Origin: Phaeovulum vinaykumarii
Lineage (GTDB): Bacteria; Pseudomonadota; Alphaproteobacteria; Rhodobacterales; Rhodobacteraceae
DNA length: 64,000 nt
Assembly: GCF_900156695.1 (NCBI RefSeq)
Contig: NZ_FTOM01000006.1
Span: 62,001-126,000, forward strand
Reading direction: 5' to 3'
Below are positions 40,193 to 49,474 of the stretch, piece by piece (the stretch's first letter is position 1; each line of letters starts with the position of its first letter). Made by a program: the position numbers and the translations under genes. Under the pieces are notes generated by a model. That model searched no databases. It saw only the letters and a list, made by a program, of their open reading frames with translations, and had not been told where the DNA came from.

Positions 40193-41062
40193 CTAGATGC
40201 GGGCCGTCGTCAGCGCCCAGTCCCAGTATAGCTCGCGGACGCGGCGGGTCACCGGGCCATGCGGATAGCGCGCGTCCTCGAAGGCGGCGACCGGGGTCAC
40301 CTTGGCGAAGTTGCCCGACAGGAACACCTCGTCGGCGCAGCGCACATCGTCCAGCGTCAGGATGCATTCGTGCACCCGCATCCCGTCGGCGCGCAGGTTG
40401 GCAATGTGGCGCGCGCGCGTGATGCCCGACAGGAAGGTGCCGTTGGCGATGGGGGTGAACAGCTCGCCGTCCTTGACAATGAAGACATTGGCGGTGGCGC
40501 TTTCGGCCACGTTGCCCATCGCGTCCTGCACCAGCGCATTGCCAAAGCCCTTGGCGCGCGCCTCGACCAGCATCCGGGCGTTGTTGGGATAAAGGCAGCC
40601 GGCCTTGGCGTTGCACACGTTGTCGGCCAGCACGGGGCGGCGGAACTGGGTGGTGGTCAGCGTCGTCGTGGCAAAGGGATCGGGCATCGCCACCTGTTCG
40701 AGGCAGAGCGCAAAGCCCGTCGCCCCCGGCGCCGGCGCCACACCCAGTTCCGAGCCGTTGAGCGCCCAATACATCGGCCGCACATAGACCGCCGCGCCGG
40801 GCTCATACTTGCGCAGCCCCTCGAGCGCGATCTCGACCATGGTCGCGGTGTCGATCGTGGGGGTGATCATCAGCGCCTCGGCCGAGCGGTTGACGCGCGC
40901 GCAATGGGCCTCGAGATCGGGGGCCACGCCGTCGAACAGCCGCGCCCCGTCGAAGACCGAAGACCCCTGCCAGATGCCGTGATCGGCGGCCCGCATCACC
41001 GGGATGTCGCCCTCGTGCCAGGCGCCCTCGAACCAGGTGCGGATATTGGTGCCGAATGCCAT
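40193..41062 (-). CDS. ilvE: Branched-chain amino acid aminotransferase
   Basis: 289 residues, fold-type IV PLP enzyme. It transfers amino groups between glutamate and Val, Leu or Ile keto acids. [39 protein letters not shown] is the N-terminal block, VYVRPMYWA the substrate-site segment, [54 protein letters not shown] the Lys and cofactor-binding centre, and [14 protein letters not shown] the phosphate loop. D-amino acid aminotransferase is an alternative in this fold, but length and motifs favour IlvE. It diverges from ruvB across 134 bases. Confidence 0.88.
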   Translation of the reverse strand: MAFGTNIRTWFEGAWHEGDIPVMRAADHGIWQGSSVFDGARLFDGVAPDLEAHCARVNRSAEALMITPTIDTATMVEIALEGLRKYEPGAAVYVRPMYWALNGSELGVAPAPGATGFALCLEQVAMPDPFATTTLTTTQFRRPVLADNVCNAKAGCLYPNNARMLVEARAKGFGNALVQDAMGNVAESATANVFIVKDGELFTPIANGTFLSGITRARHIANLRADGMRVHECILTLDDVRCADEVFLSGNFAKVTPVAAFEDARYPHGPVTRRVRELYWDWALTTARI

Positions 41063-41196
41063 TGGGATGCCTCATTTTTCGTCCGGGCGTCACACTAGGC
41101 CCGCGTGCGGGCCTTCGTCCAGCGTCAAAGGCGCCGGGGCCGCCTTGCGTCAGGCGCCGTTTGCAGCGATCCTTTGCGCCCCGACAGGAACGCCCC

Positions 41197-42255
41197 ATGC
41201 CCCAGCCCGACCCCAACCTGCGCCCCGAGCGCCTGCCCGACGACACCGACCGCGCGCTGCGTCCGCAGGCGCTGGCGGATTTCGTGGGCCAGGCCGAGGC
41301 CCGCGCCAACCTGCGCGTGTTCATCGAAAGTGCGCGGATGCGCGGCCAGGCCATGGACCACACGCTGTTCTTCGGCCCGCCGGGTCTGGGCAAGACCACG
41401 CTGGCGCAGATCATGGCGCGCGAGCTGGGCGTGAATTTCAAGATGACCTCGGGACCGGTGCTGGCCAAGGCCGGCGATCTGGCCGCGATCCTGACCAATC
41501 TCGAGGCGCGCGACGTTCTCTTCATCGACGAGATCCACCGCATGAACCCCGCGGTCGAGGAGGTGCTCTATCCGGCGATGGAGGATTACGAGCTGGATCT
41601 CGTGATCGGCGAGGGGCCGGCCGCGCGCACCGTGCGCATCGAGCTTCAGCCCTTCACCCTGGTCGGCGCGACCACGCGGCTGGGCCTTCTGACCACCCCG
41701 CTGCGCGACCGGTTCGGCATTCCGACGCGGCTCCAGTTCTACACGGTCGAGGAGCTTGAGCAGATCGTGGCGCGCGGCGCGCGGCTGATGGATATCCCGG
41801 CCGAACCCGCCGGCGTCCACGAGATCGCCCGGCGCGCGCGCGGCACGCCGCGGATCGCGGGGCGGCTGTTGCGCCGGGTGGTGGATTTCGCGCTGGTCGA
41901 GGGCGGCGGGAAGATCACCCGCGCCATCGCCGACAATGCGCTGACCCGGCTGGGGGTGGACGATCTGGGTCTGGACGGGGCGGACCGGCGCTATCTGATG
42001 CTGATCGCGGAACATTACGGCGGCGGTCCGGTGGGGGTCGAGACGATCGCCGCGGCGCTGTCGGAATCGCGCGATGCGATCGAGGAGGTGATCGAACCCT
42101 ATCTGCTGCAACAGGGGCTGGTCAGCCGCACCCCGCGCGGGCGGATGCTGGGCGCGCGGGCCTGGCGGCATCTGGGGCTGGCCCAGCCTGTGGCCAACCC
42201 CGGCCCCGGTCCGGCCGCGGCGCAGGCCCAGACCGACATGTTCGAGACCGACTAG
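41197..42255 (+). CDS. ruvB: Holliday junction branch-migration helicase RuvB
   Basis: 352 residues. RuvB drives branch migration with RuvA. The N-terminal [58 protein letters not shown] includes Walker A; Walker B is [29 protein letters not shown], followed by the sensor [18 protein letters not shown]. The winged-helix C-terminus is [24 protein letters not shown]. An AGGAA site lies seven bases before the ATG. ruvA and ruvC are not in the window beside it. Confidence 0.97.
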   Translation: MPQPDPNLRPERLPDDTDRALRPQALADFVGQAEARANLRVFIESARMRGQAMDHTLFFGPPGLGKTTLAQIMARELGVNFKMTSGPVLAKAGDLAAILTNLEARDVLFIDEIHRMNPAVEEVLYPAMEDYELDLVIGEGPAARTVRIELQPFTLVGATTRLGLLTTPLRDRFGIPTRLQFYTVEELEQIVARGARLMDIPAEPAGVHEIARRARGTPRIAGRLLRRVVDFALVEGGGKITRAIADNALTRLGVDDLGLDGADRRYLMLIAEHYGGGPVGVETIAAALSESRDAIEEVIEPYLLQQGLVSRTPRGRMLGARAWRHLGLAQPVANPGPGPAAAQAQTDMFETD

Positions 42256-42293
42256 GCCCCGCCCAAACACCCCCCGCCCCTTGCCCAACGGGC

Positions 42294-42322
42294 TTGCACC
42301 GAAGCGGCAAGCCGCCTATATG
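42294..42322 (+). promoter_or_regulatory. Promoter of the SRP RNA gene
   Basis: TTGCAC (42294-42299) and TATATG (42317-42322) are spaced by exactly 17 bases, with seven bases to the mature RNA start. The fit in sequence and distance is good for a sigma-70 promoter of a stable RNA. Confidence 0.7.
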
Positions 42323-42329
42323 ACCCCCC

Positions 42330-42423
42330 GAGAGGTTGGCTCGGGCAGGCGCCTTGCCAACCCGGTCAGGTCCGGAAGGAAGCAGCCGTAACAAGTCCCG
42401 TCTGGGTCGATGTCCAGCCTCTC
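42330..42423 (+). ncRNA. ffs: Signal recognition particle RNA (bacterial small type)
   Basis: The universally conserved SRP apical loop GGTCAGGTCCGGAAGGAAGC and following AGCCGTAA lie at 42364-42391. The ends pair as GAGAGGTTGG and CCAGCCTCTC (one G-U), giving a hairpin RNA of about 94 bases. It binds Ffh for co-translational membrane targeting. It sits between ruvB and dnaX on the same strand; the position beside dnaX is common in bacteria. Confidence 0.95.
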
Positions 42424-42502
42424 ACTCCTTCCCCCCGTTTACCTTCGGCCGCGCGCCGCCTAATGTAGGCCCCGCCCTCCGGGCTCAGACCATGGGGAGT
42501 TC

Positions 42503-44251
42503 ATGTCCGAAAGCGCCGGCTATCAGGTTCTGGCCCGCAAGTATCGGCCCGCCACCTTCGCCGACCTGATCGGACAGGAGGCGATGGTCCGCACCCTGAA
42601 GAACGCCTTTGACGCCGGGCGCATTGCCCATGCCTTCGTGCTGACCGGGGTGCGCGGCGTCGGCAAGACCACCACCGCGCGCATCGTCGCCAAGGGGCTG
42701 AACTGCATCGGCCCGGACGGCACCGGCGGCCCCACCACCGAGCCCTGCGGCGAATGCGAGCATTGCCGCGCCATCGCCGAGGGGCGCCATGTCGACGTGA
42801 TGGAGATGGACGCGGCCTCGCGCACCGGGGTCGGCGACATCCGCGAGATCATCGACAGCGTGCATTACCGGGCGGCCTCGGCGCGCTACAAGGTCTATGT
42901 CATCGACGAGGTCCACATGCTCTCGACCAGCGCCTTCAACGCGCTGCTCAAGACGCTGGAGGAACCGCCCGCCCATGTGAAATTCATCTTCGCCACGACC
43001 GAGATCCGCAAGGTGCCGGTCACGGTGCTCTCGCGCTGCCAGCGCTTCGATCTGCGCCGGATCGAGCCCGAGACGATGATCGCGCATCTGGCCGATATCG
43101 CCGGGCGCGAGAATGCCCGCATCGCGCCCGACGCGCTGGCGCTGATCGCGCGCGCGGCCGAAGGCTCGATGCGCGACGCCATGAGCCTGATGGATCAGGC
43201 CATCGCCCATGGCGCCGGCGAGACCCAGGCCGACCAGGTGCGCGCCATGCTGGGGCTGGCCGACCGCGGGCGGGTGCTGGACCTTTTCGACCTGATCCTT
43301 CGGGGCGATGCCGCGGGGGCCTTGTCCGAGCTGGGCACGCAATATGCCGATGGCGCCGACCCGATGGCGGTGCTGCGCGATCTGGCCGAGATCACCCATT
43401 GGATCAGCGTGATCCACATCACCCCCGAGGCCGCCGACGACCCCACCGTGTCGCCCGACGAACGCGACCGCGGCCGGCAACTGGCGCAGACCGTGCCCAT
43501 GCGGGTGCTGACACGGATGTGGCAGATGCTGCTCAAGGCGCTGGAAGAAGTGGGCAGCGCCCCCAATGCGATGATGGCCGCCGAGATGGCGGTGATCCGC
43601 ATGACCCATGTGGCCGACCTGCCCGACCCCGAGAAGCTGCTCCGCCGCATCCACGAGGGCGCGCCGGGTGCCGCCGCGGCGGGCTTTCACGCCGGGAACG
43701 GCGCGGGCAACGGGTCGGGCAACGGCGCGGGGGCCCCGCGCGCGCAGCTGCCATCGTGGCGGGCGGGCGCAGGCGGGATGCTGGTTGCCGCCACGGCGCC
43801 GGCCGAAAGCCCCGACGCGGGGCTTGGCCAATACGCCACCTTCGACGATGTGGTCGGGCTGATCCGGCGCATGCGCGACATGAAGCTTCTGCTGAACGTG
43901 GAAAGCCACGTCCGGCTGGTGCGCTATGCCCCCGGCCGGATCGAATTCGAACCCGGCCCCGATGCGCCCGCCGATCTGGCCGCGACCTTGGGCGCGCGGC
44001 TTCAGGGCTGGACCGGCGCGCGCTGGGGGATCTCGGTCACCAACGGCGGCGGCGCCCCCACCATTGCCGAGACGCGCGCCGCCGAACGGGCCGCCAACGA
44101 GGCCGCAGCGCTTGAAAACCCGGTGGTGCAGGCGGTCTTTGCCACATTCCCCGAGGCCCGCTTCGCCGCTATCACCCCCCATCAACCGCCCGAGGCGCTG
44201 GAGACGCTCGAGGCGGTCGACGACGACTGGGACCCCTTCGAGGACAATTGA
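42503..44251 (+). CDS. dnaX: DNA polymerase III subunits gamma/tau
   Basis: 582 residues. It is the clamp-loader ATPase and replisome organiser. QVLARKYRPATFADLIGQEAMVRTLKNAF, Walker A GVRGVGKTTTARI, zinc-binding cysteines in LNCIG and PCGECEHCRA, Walker B VYVIDEVHMLSTSAFNALLKTLEEPP, and FRVTTLRC-like VTVLSRCQRFDLRRIE. After the ATPase and domain III comes a GNGAGNGSGNGAG linker (about 396-410), then a tau-specific C-terminus. I see no A6G-type slippery site, so a frameshifted gamma form is not indicated. GGGGAG lies three bases before the ATG. Confidence 0.95.
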   Translation: MSESAGYQVLARKYRPATFADLIGQEAMVRTLKNAFDAGRIAHAFVLTGVRGVGKTTTARIVAKGLNCIGPDGTGGPTTEPCGECEHCRAIAEGRHVDVMEMDAASRTGVGDIREIIDSVHYRAASARYKVYVIDEVHMLSTSAFNALLKTLEEPPAHVKFIFATTEIRKVPVTVLSRCQRFDLRRIEPETMIAHLADIAGRENARIAPDALALIARAAEGSMRDAMSLMDQAIAHGAGETQADQVRAMLGLADRGRVLDLFDLILRGDAAGALSELGTQYADGADPMAVLRDLAEITHWISVIHITPEAADDPTVSPDERDRGRQLAQTVPMRVLTRMWQMLLKALEEVGSAPNAMMAAEMAVIRMTHVADLPDPEKLLRRIHEGAPGAAAAGFHAGNGAGNGSGNGAGAPRAQLPSWRAGAGGMLVAATAPAESPDAGLGQYATFDDVVGLIRRMRDMKLLLNVESHVRLVRYAPGRIEFEPGPDAPADLAATLGARLQGWTGARWGISVTNGGGAPTIAETRAAERAANEAAALENPVVQAVFATFPEARFAAITPHQPPEALETLEAVDDDWDPFEDN

Positions 44252-44261
44252 GGAGAGACGC

Positions 44262-44606
44262 ATGTTCAAGGGTTTGGGCGCCATGGGCGACATGGCCAAG
44301 ATGATGAAGGCCGCCAAGGAAATGCAGACCCGCATGGCGCAGCTTCAGGAAGACATGAACGAGATGACCGTCGTGGGCGAATCCGGCGCGGGCCTGATCA
44401 AGGCCGAGGCGACCGCCAAGGGCGAGCTGATCGGCCTGGCCATCGACCCGTCGATCTTCACCGCCGAGGACAAGGAAGTCGTCGAGGATCTGATCCTGGC
44501 CGCGATCAAGGACGCCCAAAAGAAGGCGCAGGAGCGCGCTCAGGAAGAGATGCAGAAGCTCTCCGAGGAGCTGGGCCTGCCCACCAACCTCAACCTGCCG
44601 TTCTGA
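44262..44606 (+). CDS. YbaB/EbfC family nucleoid-associated protein
   Basis: 114 residues. MFKGLGAMGDMAKMMKAAKEMQTRMAQLQEDMNEMTVVGESGAGLIKAEATAKGELIGLAIDPSIF is the typical core, with the coiled helical ends that make the tweezer-shaped dimer. Proteins of this family bind DNA with weak specificity. The dnaX-ybaB-recR order is widely conserved. It starts 10 bases after dnaX, and recR follows 6 bases after its stop. Confidence 0.95.
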   Translation: MFKGLGAMGDMAKMMKAAKEMQTRMAQLQEDMNEMTVVGESGAGLIKAEATAKGELIGLAIDPSIFTAEDKEVVEDLILAAIKDAQKKAQERAQEEMQKLSEELGLPTNLNLPF

Positions 44607-44612
44607 TCGGCG

Positions 44613-45218
44613 ATGTCCGACCCCGGCAGCCGGATCGAGGATCTGGTCGCGCTGATGGCGCGGCTGCCGGGGCTCGGGCCGCGCTCGGCCCGGCGTGCGG
44701 TGCTGCATCTGATCCGGCGGCGCGGCACGCTGATGGCGCCCCTGGCGCAGGCGCTGGCCGAGGTGGCCGCCCACACCCGCGACTGTTCGATCTGCGGCAA
44801 TATCGCCGAGGCCGATACCTGCGATCTGTGCCGCAACCCCGCCCGCGCCACCGGCGAGATCTGCGTGGTCGAGGATGTCTCGGACCTCTGGGCGATGGAG
44901 CGCGGCGGCGCCTTCCGCGGGCGCTATCACGTTCTGGGCGGCACGCTCAGCGCGCTTGACGCCGTGGGCCCCGACGAGCTGGGCATCCCGCGGCTGGTCG
45001 CGCGCGTGGCCGACGAAGGCATCCGCGAGGTGATCGTGGCGCTCAATGCCACGGTCGAGGGCCAGACCACCGCCCATTACATCGCCGAGGCGCTGGCGCC
45101 CACGGGCGTCACCGTCACCGGGCTGGCGCAGGGCGTGCCGATCGGGGGCGAGCTGGATTATCTCGACGACGGCACGATCCAGGCCGCGCTGCGCGCCCGG
45201 CGCAGCCTTCAGGGTTAG
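44613..45218 (+). CDS. recR: Recombination protein RecR
   Basis: 201 residues. RecR works with RecF and RecO in gap repair. The helix-hairpin-helix is [29 protein letters not shown], the zinc finger has C-x2-C and C-x2-C in [16 protein letters not shown], and the TOPRIM domain begins [75 protein letters not shown] is the conserved C-terminus. It is the last gene of the dnaX-ybaB-recR operon. Confidence 0.97.
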   Translation: MSDPGSRIEDLVALMARLPGLGPRSARRAVLHLIRRRGTLMAPLAQALAEVAAHTRDCSICGNIAEADTCDLCRNPARATGEICVVEDVSDLWAMERGGAFRGRYHVLGGTLSALDAVGPDELGIPRLVARVADEGIREVIVALNATVEGQTTAHYIAEALAPTGVTVTGLAQGVPIGGELDYLDDGTIQAALRARRSLQG

Positions 45219-45228
45219 GGCGGCAGCC

Positions 45229-45624
45229 ATGGCGACCCGCCCCGAAACCGCGGATTTCCTGCTGGAATGTCTGGATGGCGCGGGCGTCGAGATCCGCCTG
45301 CGGCGCATGTTCGGGGAATATTGCGTCTATGCCGACGACAAGGTCGCGGCACTGCTGTGCGACGACGCGCTTTTCGTCAAGCCCGTGCCCGAGGCGCGCG
45401 CCTATCTGGGCAGTGTGACCGAAGCCCCGCCCTATGACGGCGCCAAGCCGCATTTCCGGCTGGACCCCGACACCTGGGAAGACCGCGACCGGCTGGGCGG
45501 TCTGATGCGGCTTCTGGCGCAGGTCTTGCCGGCGCCGAAACCGCGCAAGCCCCGCACCGCAAAAACCCGCCCTCAGAGAACGGCGAGTTCGGGCCCCGGC
45601 GGCAAGCCGCGGCGGTCGCGGTAA
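45229..45624 (+). CDS. TfoX N-terminal domain protein
   Basis: 131 residues. The TfoX N-terminal domain (about 5-105) shows as FLLECLDGAGVEIRLRRMFGEYCVYADDKVAALLCDDALFVKPVPEARAYLGSVTEAPPYDGAKPHFRLDPDTWEDRDRLGGLMRLLAQVLP. The tail is Lys/Arg/Pro-rich (PKPRKPRTAKTRPQR). Function unknown; TfoX in gamma-proteobacteria acts in competence regulation, but this domain alone is widespread. The last 52 bases overlap the converging frameshifted gene. It begins 10 bases after recR. Confidence 0.85.
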   Translation: MATRPETADFLLECLDGAGVEIRLRRMFGEYCVYADDKVAALLCDDALFVKPVPEARAYLGSVTEAPPYDGAKPHFRLDPDTWEDRDRLGGLMRLLAQVLPAPKPRKPRTAKTRPQRTASSGPGGKPRRSR

Positions 45625-46387
45625 CGTTCCACCAGCCGCGCATAACGCCCCGAACGGGCCCGCGCCTCGCGGTGGAGCGCGCGAAACACCCCCGGTTGCA
45701 GCCGGTCGCCCAGAAGCGCACCCAGCACCCGGTCCATCAGCCCCGCTGCCGCCATCAGCCGCAGCGCCGGATGGCCGCCGAACGGCATGGCCAGCACCCG
45801 CAGCCCCGGAAAGGCCAGCCCCAGCGCCGCCGCATGCGCCCGGTCGCGCGGGGCAAGAAACGGATCATGGAGAACCAGCCCGCGCAGACCGGCCGGTGCC
45901 AGCGCGCGCAGCCGGTCCGGGTCGGGGGCGGGCAGCCCTTCGCAGGCCATCTCGTCGCGCAGATCGGCGGGCACGTCGTCGTCCTGCGCGCGGCAGCGGG
46001 GCGAAACCAGCAGCATCCGCGCAGCCCCCAGCGCCGCCGCGGTGCGCAAGGCGCCATAGGCCCCCTGCCCGATCGCCAGAACCGCCAGATCATCGGCCGC
46101 CGCCGAGGCCCCCGACAGCGCGCCCCGCGCAGACGGTCCACCCCGGCATTGCCGCCGAAATCGGGCGTGTCCGAGACCACGCACAGATGCGCCCAATCCG
46201 CCGCCAGCGCATGCCGGGTCAGCGTGGGCGCGCTGACCACGGGGCTGGTGGATTGGGGGCAGTCGTAGGACAGCAGAACACGGGCCGTCGCCTGGCCATG
46301 CAACACCGCCCGCAGCGTGGGGGTTTCATGAATGACGTGGGAAACCGGATCGTGAAACACAGCTGATCGTTCCTTGCAATCGGCCAT
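45573..46387 (-). pseudogene. Frameshifted gene of unknown function
   Basis: Two open segments in different frames read as one protein of about 271 residues. The first part (from 46387) runs MADCKERSAVFHDPVSHVIHETPTLRAVLHG to FGGNAGVDRLRG. The second, from about 46126 to the stop at 45573, continues ALSGASAAADDLAVLAIGQGAYGALRTAAALGAARMLLVSPR and ends GPELAVL. The break falls at a run of four C on the plus strand (46123-46126); one extra base restores an intact frame, reading VDRLRGGALSGAS. I do not recognise the family. GQGAYG resembles an alpha/beta-hydrolase elbow with Gln in place of Ser, a weak similarity only. A sequencing error or a real mutation are both possible. Confidence 0.7.
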
Positions 46388-46524
46388 CACGGCGGGCGCG
46401 ATACCGGGGGGGCCTTCTGCCGGCTCGGTGTCACCGGCGGCACCCCCACTCCCCCACCCATCGTAAGCGACCGCGCCCTCACGCAAGGTTATCCGCCCCG
46501 CCCACGCGGGCCTGCAAAACGAGA

Positions 46525-46550
46525 AGGGGCGCCCCCGAAGGCGCGCCCCT
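46525..46550 (-). terminator. Hairpin downstream of the hemY-like gene
   Basis: AGGGGCGC and GCGCCCCT arms (eight pairs, ten-base loop) lie about 30 bases after the stop of the hemY-like gene. The minus-strand continuation is TTCTCGTTTTG, a broken T-rich tract, so it is a plausible intrinsic terminator. Confidence 0.6.
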
Positions 46551-46580
46551 AAAAGGGTCTGCAATGTCCGGCGAACCGGA

Positions 46581-48011
46581 TCAGGAGGCCGGCGCGGCCT
46601 CGGGCGCGGCGGCGGCACCGGCTTGCGCCGATTTCGGCCCCGACACGATCAGCGGCAAGAGCTCGGCACCATGCGAAAGGCCCACGCCCCCCTGCGGAGG
46701 CTCGCGCCAGCTCAGCGTGTCGAAGCTGCCGCAATTGTCACAGACGGGCGCCCATTCGGCCTGGATGTTGTGACATTTGTCACAGCACCATTGCGGGCCG
46801 CGGCTGGCCACCAGCGCGCGCGACAGGAAGCCCCGCACGACCGCGTCGTCCTCGCCCTCGCCGCGGGCGATGGCGGCCATGATGGCCAGCACGCGGGCAT
46901 TGGGTTCCTTTTCGGTCAGATCGCCCAGCGCCCGGCGCGCCGACACGAAATCTTCGGCCGCGACATAAAGCTCGGCTTGCAGAAGGCGCGTCTCGACATG
47001 GCTGGGATAGGCCGCGACCAGCGTCTCGAAGCGGGTCAGGCGCTGCGCCGGCGTCTCGTCGGGCTCGATCGCGGCAAAGGCGGCGGCGATATCGGGATGG
47101 GGGTTGGCTTCCCAGGCCTTGACCAGAACGCGGGTGGCGTTCTTGGCGTCGCCCTTCTCGATATAGGCCTGCGAGGCCAGAACCACCGCCGGCACCAGAT
47201 CCGGCGAGGATTTGGCCGCCGCGATCGCGGCTTCGCGGGCCTGGATCGTGGCGCCTTCGGCGAAGATGCCCTTGGCCTCCTGAAGCGCCAGAAGCGCGTC
47301 GCGGCGGCGGTGCACGTCGCGTGGCAGAAGCCCCTGACGCGCCTTGGCGCCCAGCACGTTGCGCGCGCCCTTCCAGTCGCCCTTCTCGGTCTGGAGCTTC
47401 AGCAGCGTGTTCTGCACCTCCTGATGGCGGGGCTTCAGCGCAAAGGCCTTTTCGGCCAGTTTCAGCGCGGTGGCCGTGTCGCCCGCGGTCAGCTTCAGCC
47501 GCATCAGACCCTGGATGCCGACAAAGCGCGTGCGCTTGTCGTTGAGCAGGTTCTTGTAGGCGGCTTCGGCCTTGCGCGGGTCGCCCGCGACCTCGGCGGC
47601 CTGCGCGGCCAGAAGCTGGGTCAGCTCGGGACGCTTGAGATACCGCTCGGCGCGCTGGGCCTTGACCTGCGCGATCCGCCCCTCGCCCGAGGCGATGGCC
47701 AGCATGCCCTCGGCCAGCGCCTCATAGCCCTTGCGGGCACGGGTGCGGGTCAGGAAGCGGGTCACCGCAGTGGTGTCGCCCAGAAGAAAGCGCAGGAAGG
47801 CAAAGCCCAGACCCAGCAGCTTGAACAAAAGCCAGATGGCAAACAGCCCGGCCAGCGCCACGATCACCGCCTGAAGCGCGCCCAGGTTGAATTCCCAGTT
47901 CGCCACGACGATGCGCAGGCTCTGCCCCGAATCGGCCAGATAGGTTGCCCCCACCGCCGCGGCCCCGACCGCCGCGAAGAACAACAGGACCTTGATGATA
48001 ACCCGGATCAT
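46581..48011 (-). CDS. hemY: HemY-like TPR membrane protein with C-terminal zinc ribbon
   Basis: 476 residues. Two transmembrane helices (about 4-24 and 43-67) are followed by an amphipathic region and TPR-like helical repeats (RYLKRPELTQLLAAQAAEVAGDPRKAEAAYKNLLND; AFALKPRHQEVQNTLLKLQTEKGDWKGARNVLG). The C-terminus has a four-cysteine ribbon: C410-x2-C413 and C424-x2-C427, in WCCDKC and PVCDNCG. This is the HemY N-domain family encoded next to hemD in many proteobacteria. Its exact role in haem formation is unclear, and the protein is unrelated to Bacillus HemY (protoporphyrinogen oxidase). It starts 10 bases after the mic60-like gene. Confidence 0.87.
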   Translation of the reverse strand: MIRVIIKVLLFFAAVGAAAVGATYLADSGQSLRIVVANWEFNLGALQAVIVALAGLFAIWLLFKLLGLGFAFLRFLLGDTTAVTRFLTRTRARKGYEALAEGMLAIASGEGRIAQVKAQRAERYLKRPELTQLLAAQAAEVAGDPRKAEAAYKNLLNDKRTRFVGIQGLMRLKLTAGDTATALKLAEKAFALKPRHQEVQNTLLKLQTEKGDWKGARNVLGAKARQGLLPRDVHRRRDALLALQEAKGIFAEGATIQAREAAIAAAKSSPDLVPAVVLASQAYIEKGDAKNATRVLVKAWEANPHPDIAAAFAAIEPDETPAQRLTRFETLVAAYPSHVETRLLQAELYVAAEDFVSARRALGDLTEKEPNARVLAIMAAIARGEGEDDAVVRGFLSRALVASRGPQWCCDKCHNIQAEWAPVCDNCGSFDTLSWREPPQGGVGLSHGAELLPLIVSGPKSAQAGAAAAPEAAPAS

Positions 48012-48021
48012 CGCGTTCTCC

Positions 48022-49386
48022 TCAGTTCACGCTCTGGGCCAGGTCGGCCAGCGCCTTGGTTGCATCAAGACGGGCCTGCGCCATCGCGGTCCAGTCCGAC
48101 AGGGCCGCCTGAGCCGCCTGCGGCAGCGCGCCGACCTCGGCAAGGGCGGTTTCCATGTCACCCGCCGCCGTGGCCGCACCCGCGCGCGCCAGAATGGCGT
48201 CGGGGGAATTGCCCTCGGCCGGCTCGAGCGAGCGCGCCCCGGTCTGCGCCAGGAAGAACGCGCCCAGCTTGCCCAGCGTGTCATCGCCCGCGGCTTCCTT
48301 GCGCGCCGCACCCAGCGCAACGCGCGCGGCCGGCTCGAACGCCCGGGTCAGTTCCGCGATGGTCGGCACATGGCCCTTGAGCGCGGACGGCAGGTCCACC
48401 CCGGCGGCGGCCAGCTGCGCCTTGGCCATCTCGGCGGGGGCGTCGCTTTCCACCGCCGCCGTCAGCGCGGCCACGGCGGCTTCGGCGCGGGCCTTGCGGG
48501 CATCCTCGGCGGCGCTGGCGCGCATCGCGGCGGCCTCGTCCTCGGCGGCCTTGATCTTGGCGGTCATCTCGGCCGTCGCCGCAGCGATCTGCTGGTCGAT
48601 GGCCTCGGCGGTGGTGCGGTTCTTCTGGAACTGCTCGCGCAGATCGGCCAGTTCGCGTTCGAAGGCGTCGATCGCCGTGGCCGAGGCGGCGCCGCCATCC
48701 ACCGGGCGCTTCTCGATCTCGAGCACGCGCGCATCAAGCGCGGACAGGTCATCACGCAGCGCGGACAGCGCGTCCTCGACCGGGCCCAGATCCACCGGCG
48801 CACCTTCGGCGGGCGCGGGCGCCGTCGCCGGAAGCGCGGCCAGCTGCGCCTTCAGATCGGCGATCTCGGCCGATTGGGCGTCCAGCGCGGCCTGAAGCGG
48901 CGCGGGGTCAAAGGCCGGAGCCGTTGCCGCAGCCGAGGGCCGGAATTGCGCGGGCAGATAGGGTTCGATCTGCGGCAAGCCATAGACCACCGCCCCGGCG
49001 CCCACGGCCGCCGCCGCGACCCCGCCCAGAAGCGTGGACATGAAGCCGCCGCCACCACCACCGCCCGAACGCGGCGCGGCCTCGCGGCTGTCGTCGTCAT
49101 ATTCGGCCTCGGTAGCGTCGCCGCCCCAAGGCGCGCGGCCATCCTCCGATGAGGGCGCGCGATCGTCCGTCGCCGCGTCTTCCTCGGCCAGGCGGGCGTC
49201 ATAGCTGGGATCGTAATCGGCCATGGTGAAGGGCTTGTCCTTCAGGTCGAGATCAACCTCGACCGTGGCGTCGGATGCCGCTTCGGGGGCATCGCCCCGA
49301 CCCTCGTCGATCTCGGCATCGACGACCGTCTTGTCTTCGGTTTGGGCCTTCGCCTCCGGGTTTTCGTCGCCGGTCTCGGGCTTCAT
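48022..49386 (-). CDS. Alphaproteobacterial Mic60/mitofilin-like protein
   Basis: 454 residues. An acidic cytosolic N-terminus of about 105 residues and a glycine run (SGGGGGGGF) precede one transmembrane helix (about 116-136). Then comes a long coiled coil (about 160-300; [60 protein letters not shown]). The C-terminal mitofilin-like part ends with [47 protein letters not shown]. Bacterial Mic60 shapes intracytoplasmic membranes in purple alphaproteobacteria, and its gene regularly neighbours hemD/hemY (known family context). The ATG at 49386 is chosen as the likely start. Confidence 0.8.
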   Translation of the reverse strand: MKPETGDENPEAKAQTEDKTVVDAEIDEGRGDAPEAASDATVEVDLDLKDKPFTMADYDPSYDARLAEEDAATDDRAPSSEDGRAPWGGDATEAEYDDDSREAAPRSGGGGGGGFMSTLLGGVAAAAVGAGAVVYGLPQIEPYLPAQFRPSAAATAPAFDPAPLQAALDAQSAEIADLKAQLAALPATAPAPAEGAPVDLGPVEDALSALRDDLSALDARVLEIEKRPVDGGAASATAIDAFERELADLREQFQKNRTTAEAIDQQIAAATAEMTAKIKAAEDEAAAMRASAAEDARKARAEAAVAALTAAVESDAPAEMAKAQLAAAGVDLPSALKGHVPTIAELTRAFEPAARVALGAARKEAAGDDTLGKLGAFFLAQTGARSLEPAEGNSPDAILARAGAATAAGDMETALAEVGALPQAAQAALSDWTAMAQARLDATKALADLAQSVN

Positions 49387-49474
49387 GACTGGGTATCCCT
49401 CCGCAAGGGGCCGTCTGGCGGCCTTCATTTTCGCACGTCACTCTAGACGCAGGCGCGCGCTGCCTCAACCCGCA

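Noticed and set aside
42503-44251. Programmed frameshift in dnaX producing a gamma subunit
   Set aside because: No A-rich slippery heptamer or following stem was seen in the coding region.
46387-46618. N-terminal extension of the frameshifted gene up to 46618
   Set aside because: The added residues are Arg/Pro-rich and pass through the terminator of the hemY-like gene; MADCKERSAVF at 46387 is a more plausible start.
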